Part shown: positions 26,789 to 33,924 of the stretch, in pieces
Numbering within the stretch: the first letter of the stretch is position 1
How the letters are laid out: every line of letters begins with the position of its first letter
NCBI RefSeq assembly: GCF_029961765.1
Contig: NZ_CP124681.1
Span: 1,612,001-1,676,000, forward strand
DNA from: Nocardioides sp. QY071
GTDB lineage: Bacteria; Actinomycetota; Actinomycetes; Propionibacteriales; Nocardioidaceae
Reading direction: 5' to 3'
Length of the DNA stretch: 64,000 nt
Translations under genes and position numbers: made by a program
The notes under the pieces: model-generated
Told to the model about the DNA's origin: nothing
Databases searched by the model: none
What the model saw: only the letters and a program-made list of their open reading frames with translations

Positions 26789-27684
26789 CGGCGGACCTCC
26801 TGCTGGGAGACGAGGGTGCGGGCGGTGCGGGCGGCGGTCTCGCGGACCCGGGGGAGGCGGGAGCCGGCCATGAAGTTGGGGCCCATCGCCTCGAGGTCGG
26901 CGGCGGTGGGCTCGATGCGGAGGACCCGGGCGCCGGCGGCGCGCAGCAGTGCGACCTCGCGGTCGACGCGGCCGGTCATCGGCCGGCGCAGCAGCCGCTC
27001 GGCGCGGGTCAGGCCGCGGGCGGGAGCTCCGCCACGGCTGGACATCGGGGCCACGACGACCACCTCGTCGATGCTGCCGTCCTGCACGTGGGGGAGCAGC
27101 AGGTCGGCGGAGGTGGGGGAGACGGCGCCGCCGTCGAGGAAGGAGCGGTCGCCGACCCGGACCGGCGGGAACCAGCCCGGGATCGCCCACGAGGCCGCGA
27201 TCGCCTGTCCCAGTGCGGCCTTCGGCGCATCCGGGTGTCCGAAGGCGACCCGCTCGCCGGTGCGTACGTCGGCCGCGACCAGCCAGGTGCGCGGGTGCTC
27301 GACCCACCGGGTGCCGGGCGCGGCCAGCCGCTCGCCCAGGTCGAGGAGCCACTGCGGGTCGCCGCCGCCGCGGGGCAGCAGCCCGGCCAGGCCGGCCAGC
27401 AGGTCCGCACGTCCGCTCAGCGCGGCCCGGGTCAGGCCGAGTCCCGGCAGTCCCGGCCGGGGGAGCAGCGGCAGCGCGGGCGGCGGGTCGCCGCCGTCGT
27501 CCTGCAGGGCGGCGGCGGACATCCCGGCGCCGAGGCGGGCGACGAGCTCGGCACCGGCCGACGTACCGACGAGGACGTCGGCGGCCCTCGGGTCCCAGCC
27601 CTGTCGTTCCAGCTCGGCGAGCACGGCGGCGGTCCAGGCATAGCCCAGCGTGCCGCCGCATCCGATGACCAGTGCGCGCCCCAT
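26785..27684 (-). CDS. Patatin-like phospholipase/esterase
   Basis: Ser-Asp dyad hydrolase, 299 residues. The glycine-rich oxyanion loop is GCGGTLGYAW, the nucleophile Ser lies in GTSAG, and the Asp is in LDGGAVSPTSA (DGG motif). It is the first gene of the operon, with the divergent TetR gene 86 bases away. It may cleave the ester made by the monooxygenase or release a lipid substrate; that is inference. Confidence 0.87.
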   Translation of the reverse strand: MGRALVIGCGGTLGYAWTAAVLAELERQGWDPRAADVLVGTSAGAELVARLGAGMSAAALQDDGGDPPPALPLLPRPGLPGLGLTRAALSGRADLLAGLAGLLPRGGGDPQWLLDLGERLAAPGTRWVEHPRTWLVAADVRTGERVAFGHPDAPKAALGQAIAASWAIPGWFPPVRVGDRSFLDGGAVSPTSADLLLPHVQDGSIDEVVVVAPMSSRGGAPARGLTRAERLLRRPMTGRVDREVALLRAAGARVLRIEPTAADLEAMGPNFMAGSRLPRVRETAARTARTLVSQQEVRR

Positions 27685-27770
27685 GCGACCACCTCAGAAC
27701 CACAAACGGAATGGAATGTCAGTTTCGGAACGTATCGTCAGATCTGGGCGATTGCAATAGGCTCAGCACC

Positions 27771-28400
27771 ATGACGGCGACCACGGAGGGGCTCTCGCGG
27801 CTGGAGCGGCGCAAGGCCGAGACCCGGCGCGAGATCATCGAAGCCGCCTTCACCTGCTTCGCCGAGCAGGGCTACCACGCCACCGGGATCGCCGACATCG
27901 CCGCGCGACTGGGCATCGGGCACGGCACCTTCTACCGCTACTTCGAGAACAAGCGGGACATCGTCGAGCACGTCATCGACGACCTGATCGGCCGGATCGT
28001 GGAGGCGCTCGGCGCCGAGAACGCGCCGGACGCGGTGAGCACGCTGGAGGACTACCGCGCCCAGACCGCGCGGATCGGCACCGCGCTCGCGCAGATCTTC
28101 AGCGAGGACCCGCGGGTGGCCCAGCTGCTGCTGTCGGCGGCCGGCATCGACGACGCCATGCGGGAGCGGATGCTCGACCTGTTCGCGATGACCACGCCGC
28201 TCACCGCGGCCTACCTCGAGCACGGCGTCCGGCTCGGCTACCTGCGCGCGGACCTCGACGTCGAGCCGACCGCGCAGTCGATCAACGGCATGATCCTCGG
28301 CTCGGTGCTGGTCGGCATGCGCGACCCCGCGCCCGCGCAGCAGGAACGACTCAGCGCCGCGATCCGCGCCGTGATGTACGACGGGATCGCGGCGCGCTGA
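27771..28400 (+). CDS. TetR-family regulator of the patatin-SDR-BVMO operon
   Basis: About 209 residues; the helix-turn-helix is GIADIAARLGIGHGTFYRYFENKRDIV. The ATG at 27771 follows a TAGGCT -10-like box by seven bases with no RBS, so the transcript is probably leaderless. The 86-base gap to patatin holds AT-richer sequence with GGAAT/GGAAC half-sites, but no clean palindrome. It probably represses the divergent operon. An inverted repeat follows the stop. Confidence 0.85.
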   Translation: MTATTEGLSRLERRKAETRREIIEAAFTCFAEQGYHATGIADIAARLGIGHGTFYRYFENKRDIVEHVIDDLIGRIVEALGAENAPDAVSTLEDYRAQTARIGTALAQIFSEDPRVAQLLLSAAGIDDAMRERMLDLFAMTTPLTAAYLEHGVRLGYLRADLDVEPTAQSINGMILGSVLVGMRDPAPAQQERLSAAIRAVMYDGIAAR

Positions 28401-28407
28401 GTTGAGC

Positions 28408-28466
28408 GCACCCCCTACGAATTGGTCGTCATCTCGGCAGATCTGCGACCAATTCGTAGGGGGTGC
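28408..28466. repeat. Inverted repeat with perfect 21-bp arms
   Basis: 28408-28428 and 28446-28466 are exact reverse complements around 17 bases. Arms begin GCACCCCCTACGAATTGG. There is no T-run, so this may be a REP-like palindrome or a terminator-like stem between the TetR gene and the target-gene remnant. Confidence 0.85.
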
Positions 28467-28504
28467 GGGGCAGGGCCGGCGGCGAAGCCCGGCATGAGAG
28501 CGCG

Positions 28505-28777
28505 CTACTGAGCGACGGCGAGCAGTCGCTCGCACTCCTCGACCAGCCGCGCCCGCAACGGCGCACCCCGCTCGCTGAACCCGCGCTGCGCCTCGACGTA
28601 CGCCGCCTTTCCCTCGGCCGTCTCGATCCGCACCGGCTCGAAGCCCAGGTCCGCGAGGTCGTACGGCGCCGCGCGCATGTCCAGCACCCGGATGTCCCAG
28701 GCGAGCTCGAAGCAGTCGGCCACCAGGTCGGAGCACACCAACGGGGAGAGCCGGAAGGCGTGCTTGTAGAGGTCCAT
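28505..28777 (-). pseudogene. Displaced native 3' end of the integration target gene
   Basis: About 91 codons from MDLYKHAFRLSP to ECERLLAVAQ and a TAG at 28505-28507. They match the C-terminus of the intact gene at 35634-36506 (shared runs such as [31 protein letters not shown]), but without its first two thirds. Homologues usually continue MDLYK-x-A, like this fragment and unlike the current intact gene, so this is the original C-terminus cut off by the element. Confidence 0.85.
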
Positions 28778-28794
28778 CAACACTAGGATTGCAG
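28766..28794. other. Left attachment site (attL)
   Basis: The core GTAGAGGTCCAT (28766-28777) joins chromosomal sequence on the left to element sequence on the right; TTGCAG at 28789-28794 is the right arm of the reconstructed attP. Confidence 0.75.
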
Positions 28795-28816
28795 GCATCT
28801 AGTGGAAGGTGCCGCG

Positions 28817-30277
28817 GTGAAGGTCTCGCTCTATGTCCGACTCTCGGAGGACGCGCATGGCAACGAGCTCGGTGTCGAGCGCCAGATCAATGAGTGCCGA
28901 GAGTACGCCGAGACTCGTGGATGGTCGGTGGGCGAGGTCTTCATCGACAACGACCTCTCGGCGACCACTGGCGTCGAGCGGCCGGAGTTCGAGAGGTTGC
29001 TGGCGAGCCAGCCGGAGTCGATCCTGTGCTGGCACCTCGACCGCCTGCTTCGTGTCTCGAGCGATCTGGAACGTGTCATCGCGCTGAACGTCAACGTCTT
29101 CTCGAAGGAGGCTGGCTGGTTCGACCTCAGCACACCGGCTGGCCGTGCCGTCGCCAGAACGGTCACCGCTTGGAGCACCTACGAGGGTGAGCAGAAGGCG
29201 GCTCGACAGAAGGCCGCTCACCGGCAGCGTGTCGACGCTGGCGGAATGACCGCGACCGGCAGGCCGTGGTGGCCGACCAGGCCGCTCGGCTTCAACCTCG
29301 ATGGCACCCATCACGACGAGGAAGCACCGGCTCTTCGAGAGGTCTACGACCACATCCTCCGAGGGGGCACGCTCGCAGGATCGGTTCGCTACTTGGACGA
29401 ACTCGGCATCGTCACTCAGCGAAGTCTTGACCTCGACGCCAAGGCAGCAGCGGAGGAAGGTCGAGAGCCGGTCGGGAGGCCCTGGCGGGCTTCCAGTCTT
29501 CGCCCGGTACTCCTCAACGCTCGCAATGCCGGCATCTACGTCTACAACGGCGAGGAGATTGGTGAAGCGGCTTGGGAGCCGATCGTCACGGAGGAGGTGT
29601 TCCGGGCCGTCGTACGGATCGTGACCAATCCGGCCAGGAGGCTCAATGGCGAGGCCTCGGGTGGCTTCGGGCACCGGACCAACCTGCTGACCGGACTTGC
29701 GTCCTGCTCGCTCTGCGGCCACACCGTGCGTGCAGCGTGGCGGCGAAATGCTGCGGGGGAGCGGGCGTACAAGGTCTACCAGTGCGGCGGATGCAAGAAG
29801 GTAACGCTGCGAGCGGAATGGGCCGACTCAGTCGTCACCCGCGAAGTGATCGAACGCGTGGAGCAATGGCAGGACGAACTCCCCAAGCCGGACCAGGCAC
29901 CGATCGATGTAGCCAGCCTGCACACTCAGTTGAAGGCACTCGACGCGAGCAAGCAGGAACTCGCAGAGGACCGCGCTCTTGGGTTGATCGACCGCGAACA
30001 ACTCCGACTTGGTACCGCTCGTGCAAACGAGGAGATCGCCAAGATCACGGACCAACTGGCCGAGCACGGCACGGGTGACGATGGGCCACTGTTCTGGGAC
30101 CCGGACACCCTGTGGCAGTGGACGGGCGACGAGGCGGGGGAGGGGTACGACGTGGAGAGATTGACGCCGATCATCAAGCGCGTCTGCAGGTCGATCGTTC
30201 TCACCGGGCCCGGAAAGGGCCGAAAAGACTTGCTGTACGGCCAGCATCTGGTGATCGAGTTCCACGAACCGACCTAG
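28817..30277 (+). CDS. Large serine recombinase (site-specific integrase)
   Basis: About 486 residues. The N-terminal resolvase domain begins VSLYVRLSED with catalytic Ser10; conserved arginines follow in HLDRLLR. Next come the recombinase domain (RPWRASSLRPVLLNARNAGIYVY) and a zinc-ribbon (CSLCGHTV then CGGCKK) with a coiled-coil region after it. The GTG at 28817 has GGAAGG seven bases upstream; the earlier start at 28802 has none. It sits 40 bases inside the left attachment site, as integrases usually do. No excisionase-like recombination directionality factor is recognised. Confidence 0.95.
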   Translation: MKVSLYVRLSEDAHGNELGVERQINECREYAETRGWSVGEVFIDNDLSATTGVERPEFERLLASQPESILCWHLDRLLRVSSDLERVIALNVNVFSKEAGWFDLSTPAGRAVARTVTAWSTYEGEQKAARQKAAHRQRVDAGGMTATGRPWWPTRPLGFNLDGTHHDEEAPALREVYDHILRGGTLAGSVRYLDELGIVTQRSLDLDAKAAAEEGREPVGRPWRASSLRPVLLNARNAGIYVYNGEEIGEAAWEPIVTEEVFRAVVRIVTNPARRLNGEASGGFGHRTNLLTGLASCSLCGHTVRAAWRRNAAGERAYKVYQCGGCKKVTLRAEWADSVVTREVIERVEQWQDELPKPDQAPIDVASLHTQLKALDASKQELAEDRALGLIDREQLRLGTARANEEIAKITDQLAEHGTGDDGPLFWDPDTLWQWTGDEAGEGYDVERLTPIIKRVCRSIVLTGPGKGRKDLLYGQHLVIEFHEPT

Positions 30278-30424
30278 GGTCGGTAGATGCGAGTGTCACC
30301 ACGTTCGCACGCTTCACCGGACGTTGTGCGAGGTGCTCGGCAAGGATGACGGTGTGAGGGTTGATCTGTTCGACATCAGTTCTGGTGGGTATGGCGGAAT
30401 CCGACCGCGGACGGACTGGCGGTC

Positions 30425-31366
30425 GTGACGACGACGCTGCGGCTGGGTTTGGGCTACCTGCGGTCAGACATGCAGCCGGGAGTGGACGTCTCGCTGATCT
30501 GGGTTCACGACTTCACCTTGGAGCAGCACCAAGAGTTCGAACAGCACCTCAAGACGATCAAAGAAGCGTCGCGGCGCCCGATGCTGGAGATCGTGGAGGT
30601 CGCATCAGCGACCCTCGCGGCAGCCCTTGATCGGTTCGCAGATGACCGGAAATCCGCGGTCGCTGCCAAGCGGTCGGTCGAGCTTGATCAGGAAGCGAGG
30701 ATTGCCGCATTCGCAACCGTGAATGCCGCCTACGCGTTCCAGGAACATGCTAAGGCTACGGCCATCCGAGCGGGCGGAGAACGACTGTGGAACGAGGTAA
30801 ACGCCGTCTTCGCCAACGTGTATCACGAGAACGTCTGCTACTTGGTCGCATACAAACTGAGGCAACTCTTCGTTCACGACGCGATCGGGGCTGTCCGGGT
30901 GAATAGTCAATCCAAGCGCGAAGCGGACGGCGTCGTGGATTCTGTCGACTGCTATGTCGATCGCTCATACCTCAAAGCGAGGCTGACCGGGCGTGCTGGG
31001 CAGTGGGTGATCGATCGTGAGGCCGATCTGAGCGTCGCTGATCTGATGGGAGGGACGCTTGCGGGGATGGAGGAAGTGTTTCGCCGTACGCGCGCGATGC
31101 TCTTTCCTGAACTGACCGAGTCGCTGGCGTTCTTCGACCCGTGGCGACCCGAGCTGCTCAACGCGGAGTATGCGCTGTGTCTCACTCGCGTCACGCTCAC
31201 TGACAGCGGAGAGATCGGCCCAATGAAGTTCAAGCAGGTGCGTCCAGACGACCTGCTGAACGCCGGCATGGCGCCACTTACGGCACAGGAGTTGGCATCA
31301 TCCTCTGAGTTGGCGCTGAACCGTATCTGCAGGGCAGCAGACGGAGCTCTTGACGAGGAATCCTAG
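30425..31366 (+). CDS. Hypothetical protein of the integrated element
   Basis: About 313 residues, GTG start with no obvious RBS. It contains a long helical segment rich in Ala and charged residues (about 45-100) and then a mixed part with KLRQLFVHDAIGAVRVNS and LLNAEYALCLTRVTL. No catalytic or DNA-binding motif is recognised and no membrane segment is seen. It follows the recombinase by 147 bases in the same direction. Base use is AT-richer than in flanking chromosome. Function unknown. Confidence 0.65.
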   Translation: MTTTLRLGLGYLRSDMQPGVDVSLIWVHDFTLEQHQEFEQHLKTIKEASRRPMLEIVEVASATLAAALDRFADDRKSAVAAKRSVELDQEARIAAFATVNAAYAFQEHAKATAIRAGGERLWNEVNAVFANVYHENVCYLVAYKLRQLFVHDAIGAVRVNSQSKREADGVVDSVDCYVDRSYLKARLTGRAGQWVIDREADLSVADLMGGTLAGMEEVFRRTRAMLFPELTESLAFFDPWRPELLNAEYALCLTRVTLTDSGEIGPMKFKQVRPDDLLNAGMAPLTAQELASSSELALNRICRAADGALDEES

Positions 31367-31533
31367 ATCCGGCGGCTGACCGCCAGCAGATGCCGACGTA
31401 ACCGCCAAGACCAATGGGCGTGGAGAGATTCTGGCTACGTAGGTGATTCAGTTTGGTTGCGAATGGGCTCTGATCGTCCACCGTCGGGGCGAATGGCAAC
31501 GTCCAGTTGCCTACAGACGTGCCTTTGGACGGT

Positions 31534-31833
31534 CTAGCCGTCCCGACGCTCAGCCGCTCGTTGACGAGCCTGCAGGCGCGAAAGACTCCCGCTCATGCGG
31601 TCCTGCTCAGAGCCAGCCAGGCCGGCCTCATCGGCATCCCATCCGACGTACTCGGCCAGGAGACGACGCACCACGTCGCTTCGGGTCTCCCCGTTGGCTT
31701 CAGCTACCTCGGCAACGCGATCCCAGAGCGCGTCTGAGACGCGGATGCCTTTGACCTTCGTGGAGCCTCGGTCGGTGTTCCTCGGTGCTGCCATAGGTGC
31801 ATCTTCTCGCGTGGCGAGTGCCGAGCGCGTCAC
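31534..31833 (-). CDS. Ribbon-helix-helix-like DNA-binding protein
   Basis: About 99 residues. The middle, STKVKGIRVSDALWDRVAEV then TRSDVVRRLLAEYV, has the beta-strand plus two-helix pattern of the CopG/RHH fold. The GTG start (31831-31833) overlaps the stop of the gene upstream as GTGA; an internal ATG at MAAPRNTDRG is an alternative. It may control the element's minus-strand operon or the opposing genes. Confidence 0.7.
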   Translation of the reverse strand: MTRSALATREDAPMAAPRNTDRGSTKVKGIRVSDALWDRVAEVAEANGETRSDVVRRLLAEYVGWDADEAGLAGSEQDRMSGSLSRLQARQRAAERRDG

Positions 31834-32174
31834 GCCAGCCCTTTCATGAGGTCGAGCAAGGCGAGCTTGTACCTGAACTCGTCCTCATGGCTGATCGGCT
31901 CGTTGTCCTCGTGCGCCGGATAGAGACCGTGCGCCACACTTCCGTTAGGCAGGTAGCCGATCTCGACAGGAAGATCCCATTCGTCGGCGTAGAACGTCCA
32001 TCCGTCGGCGATTAGTCGCCGAGTGATGCTGTCCCAGTCGGCAGCGTGCAGACCATCACCACCACCGAGCGTGATGTCGGTGGACGGGTCAGGGGTGACC
32101 AACACTCCTGCACCGCGAAGCGCGTCGAGCACCGCCACGTGTGCTCCGCTCTCGATCCGCACCGGCTGAGTCAT
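31830..32174 (-). CDS. Hypothetical small protein of the integrated element
   Basis: About 114 residues from the ATG at 32172-32174, preceded by GAGGGA. Features: AVLDALRGAGVLVTPDPS, WDSITRRLIADGWTFYADEWDLPVEIGYLPNG. Acidic and aromatic-rich; no known domain. It is translationally coupled to the RHH gene (GTGA). A two-gene operon with a DNA-binding protein recalls regulatory or toxin-antitoxin pairs, but no toxin motif is visible. Confidence 0.6.
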   Translation of the reverse strand: MTQPVRIESGAHVAVLDALRGAGVLVTPDPSTDITLGGGDGLHAADWDSITRRLIADGWTFYADEWDLPVEIGYLPNGSVAHGLYPAHEDNEPISHEDEFRYKLALLDLMKGLA

Positions 32175-32280
32175 GTCTTCGTCCCTCTCATTCGCAATGA
32201 GAACAGCGTCTCTTGCCGTTCTTGTACCTGCCACGGGCTCGCACCGTGGCGCCTGCTTGTCAGGCTTCTCAGATTGGCCG

Positions 32281-32341
32281 CTGTGGTGGGTGTGACCGAT
32301 CCCAGGTCTCAATGGTCCCCGGCCTGTCACACCCACCACAG
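32281..32341. repeat. 15-bp inverted repeat between the two minus-strand element genes
   Basis: CTGTGGTGGGTGTGA (32281-32295) and its exact complement (32327-32341) surround 31 bases. It lies in the 195-base gap between genes and could be a terminator, an operator or a replication/packaging site. There is no T-run. Confidence 0.8.
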
Positions 32342-32369
32342 AGCGTCATACGGCGCCTACGGCGCCTGT

Positions 32370-32660
32370 TTAGGCAGTCAGGAGCTCACAGAGCGAGTCG
32401 AGCCAGACGAGCAGCGCGCCACGGTCGTCAGGGTGCTTGATCTCCCTGCGGATCTCGTCGGCGAGCTCGTCTGTGTCGAACGGTCGGCCGCGGCTGAGCG
32501 CCGTGATGTTCGAGCACGAACCGTCGTACCAGTGCCACCAACTCGCAATGGTGCGAGCGCTCTGGTCAGAGATCGGGTCTCCCGTCTCTGCCGAGCTCCA
32601 TACGTCGTCGCACGTTTCTTCGCTCGTGCCGAGCCTGTAGGTACTGACGTGCGCATACAT
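32370..32660 (-). CDS. Hypothetical small protein of the integrated element
   Basis: About 96 residues from the ATG at 32658-32660 (GAGAGG about nine bases upstream). Trp-rich centre (ASWWHWYDGSCS) and an acidic C-terminal half (DTDELADEIRREIKHPDD). No known motif. Adjacent small frames upstream on this strand are possible but unsupported. Confidence 0.5.
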   Translation of the reverse strand: MYAHVSTYRLGTSEETCDDVWSSAETGDPISDQSARTIASWWHWYDGSCSNITALSRGRPFDTDELADEIRREIKHPDDRGALLVWLDSLCELLTA

Positions 32661-32816
32661 GTCAGGCGACCTCTCGCTCAAAGTGATGCACGGCAGCGGC
32701 ACGGAGTCGGCCCGAGGGCGAGAGCGGATCAGGTCCAAACCGCTCAATCTTGAAGAGTCCGAGCGTGCTCGTCTTCGTCGTCACCATCACGAAGTCGGCG
32801 GTTGCGGTCGGCGTGA

Positions 32817-33101
32817 AGCTCCCGCTACGAGCAGATCGGCCTGTGCTCCGTTTGCGCTGCCCAGGCGGCCTACGGCCACCAACACGGCTTCGCGGTCGTC
32901 CGCCGGCCTTGCTTCGACTGCGCTTCGATCCTCGCCCGCCTGCCGAAGGAAGAGCATGGTTGCTGGCGCTCAATGTCGGTCGGCAGCCGAGCCGCCGTAG
33001 AGCGCGTGAAGGCAGGCCTGACAGTGAGCCGGACCGAGACTCCCGCCAACGGTCACACCTACCTCAGCGGCCCGTCTAGGGGCATTCTGGAGGCCGCATG
33101 A
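32817..33101 (+). CDS. Zinc-ribbon protein reading frame without a canonical start
   Basis: After an in-frame TGA at 32814 the frame reads SSRYEQIGLCSVCAAQAAY then, 14 residues later, CFDCASILARL. The paired CxxC motifs and phrase AAYGHQ-GF recall small zinc-ribbon proteins common on actinobacterial mobile elements. The stop overlaps the next gene as ATGA, the same coupling used by the next pair, which supports real translation. No ATG, GTG or TTG precedes the first CxxC; CTG at 32841, or a one-base frameshift in a longer gene, would explain it. Confidence 0.6.
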   Translation, partial: SSRYEQIGLCSVCAAQAAYGHQHGFAVVRRPCFDCASILARLPKEEHGCWRSMSVGSRAAVERVKAGLTVSRTETPANGHTYLSGPSRGILEAA

Positions 33102-33379
33102 CCGGCGCGACTCTCGTTGGCATGCTCGTCCACCACGGCATAGAGCCGGCCAAGGCCATACGCCTAGTGAATCTCATTGCAGAAATGGAATCGAGCACCG
33201 ACTCCCGGCTCGTTACCGACCATCTGCTGTCAACGGTCGATGCACTTGTTAAGAGCGGGGTGCCCCGGTACGACGTATTTGCCGCGCTTCTCTGTCATCC
33301 CAGCGCCCACGACACAGCACAACAGCGCTACCGCGCCATTGGCGCGAAGACCCTCAAAGAGATGGAGCGCACACCATGA
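33098..33379 (+). CDS. Hypothetical small helical protein of the integrated element
   Basis: 93 residues, ATG at 33098 with GGAGG four bases upstream. Mostly helical (VGMLVHHGIEPAKAIRLVNLIAEME); no known domain. ATGA overlaps join it to the zinc-ribbon frame upstream and the TerS-like gene downstream, so the three are one coupled unit. Confidence 0.75.
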   Translation: MTGATLVGMLVHHGIEPAKAIRLVNLIAEMESSTDSRLVTDHLLSTVDALVKSGVPRYDVFAALLCHPSAHDTAQQRYRAIGAKTLKEMERTP

Positions 33380-33807
33380 GTGGCCCCATGCCCAACCGCT
33401 CCGGAGAACTCACCCCAGCCGCCGAGCGTCAGCGCAAGTCGCGAGGCACCACCGCCGTTCGCGGTAAGTCGAACCCGGCCACGATCCCCGACCCGGACCC
33501 CGACTGGTGCCACGCGGCAAGGCTCATGTGGGACTCTGCCTGCGAGAGCGGAGGAGCCGCCTTCTACGAGTCCAGCGACTACGCGACCCTCTGGCTTCTC
33601 TGCGACCAGATCGACTACCTCTATCGGACCAACAAGGACGGCGAGGCCAAGCCACGCTCACCAGAGATGTTCAAGGCCGTTCTCACCGGCCTCGGCAACC
33701 TGCTCGTCTCCGAAGGAGACCGACGCAAACTCCACATTGAGCTCGAGAAGGCCCCCGACGACAACCCGGACTTCCTCAACGACCTGAACGAACTGCTCGA
33801 CAACTGA
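33376..33807 (+). CDS. Putative phage terminase small subunit (TerS-like)
   Basis: 143 residues. The layout matches small terminases of actinophages: basic N-terminal tail, PDPDPDW, a tryptophan-containing helix, CESGGAAFYESSDYATLWLL, then LLVSEGDRRKLHIELEK. TerS selects DNA for packaging. The assignment rests on recalled family resemblance, not a search. No large terminase or structural gene accompanies it. This combination is characteristic of phage-inducible islands that redirect a helper phage's packaging. It ends the coupled trio and is followed by a terminator. Confidence 0.7.
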   Translation: MSGPMPNRSGELTPAAERQRKSRGTTAVRGKSNPATIPDPDPDWCHAARLMWDSACESGGAAFYESSDYATLWLLCDQIDYLYRTNKDGEAKPRSPEMFKAVLTGLGNLLVSEGDRRKLHIELEKAPDDNPDFLNDLNELLDN

Positions 33808-33820
33808 GCAGGCGGAAGCC

Positions 33821-33868
33821 AGCCCCTCCCCGCTTCCAGCACCTTGGAAGTCGGTGAGGGGCTCTTTT
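33821..33868 (+). terminator. Terminator after the TerS-like gene
   Basis: AGCCCCTC (33821-33828) pairs with GAGGGGCT (33856-33863); GCTTCCA/TTGGAAG-like bases add an inner stem, and TTTT follows at 33865-33868. Confidence 0.75.
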
Positions 33869-33924
33869 CTGCTTTTGCAGGCATTCCCCGGTTTGCGTCG
33901 GCAGTTGGTCGTAGCCTCCGGAAC

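Noticed and set aside
31534-32174. Toxin-antitoxin module
   Set aside because: An RHH protein with a coupled partner recalls one, but the partner has no toxin motif and the order (RHH second) gives little support.
32659-33000. Plus-strand frame 32659-33000 as a gene
   Set aside because: Arg/His-rich composition, no RBS, and it overlaps the better zinc-ribbon frame; it could matter only as the upstream part of a frameshifted gene.
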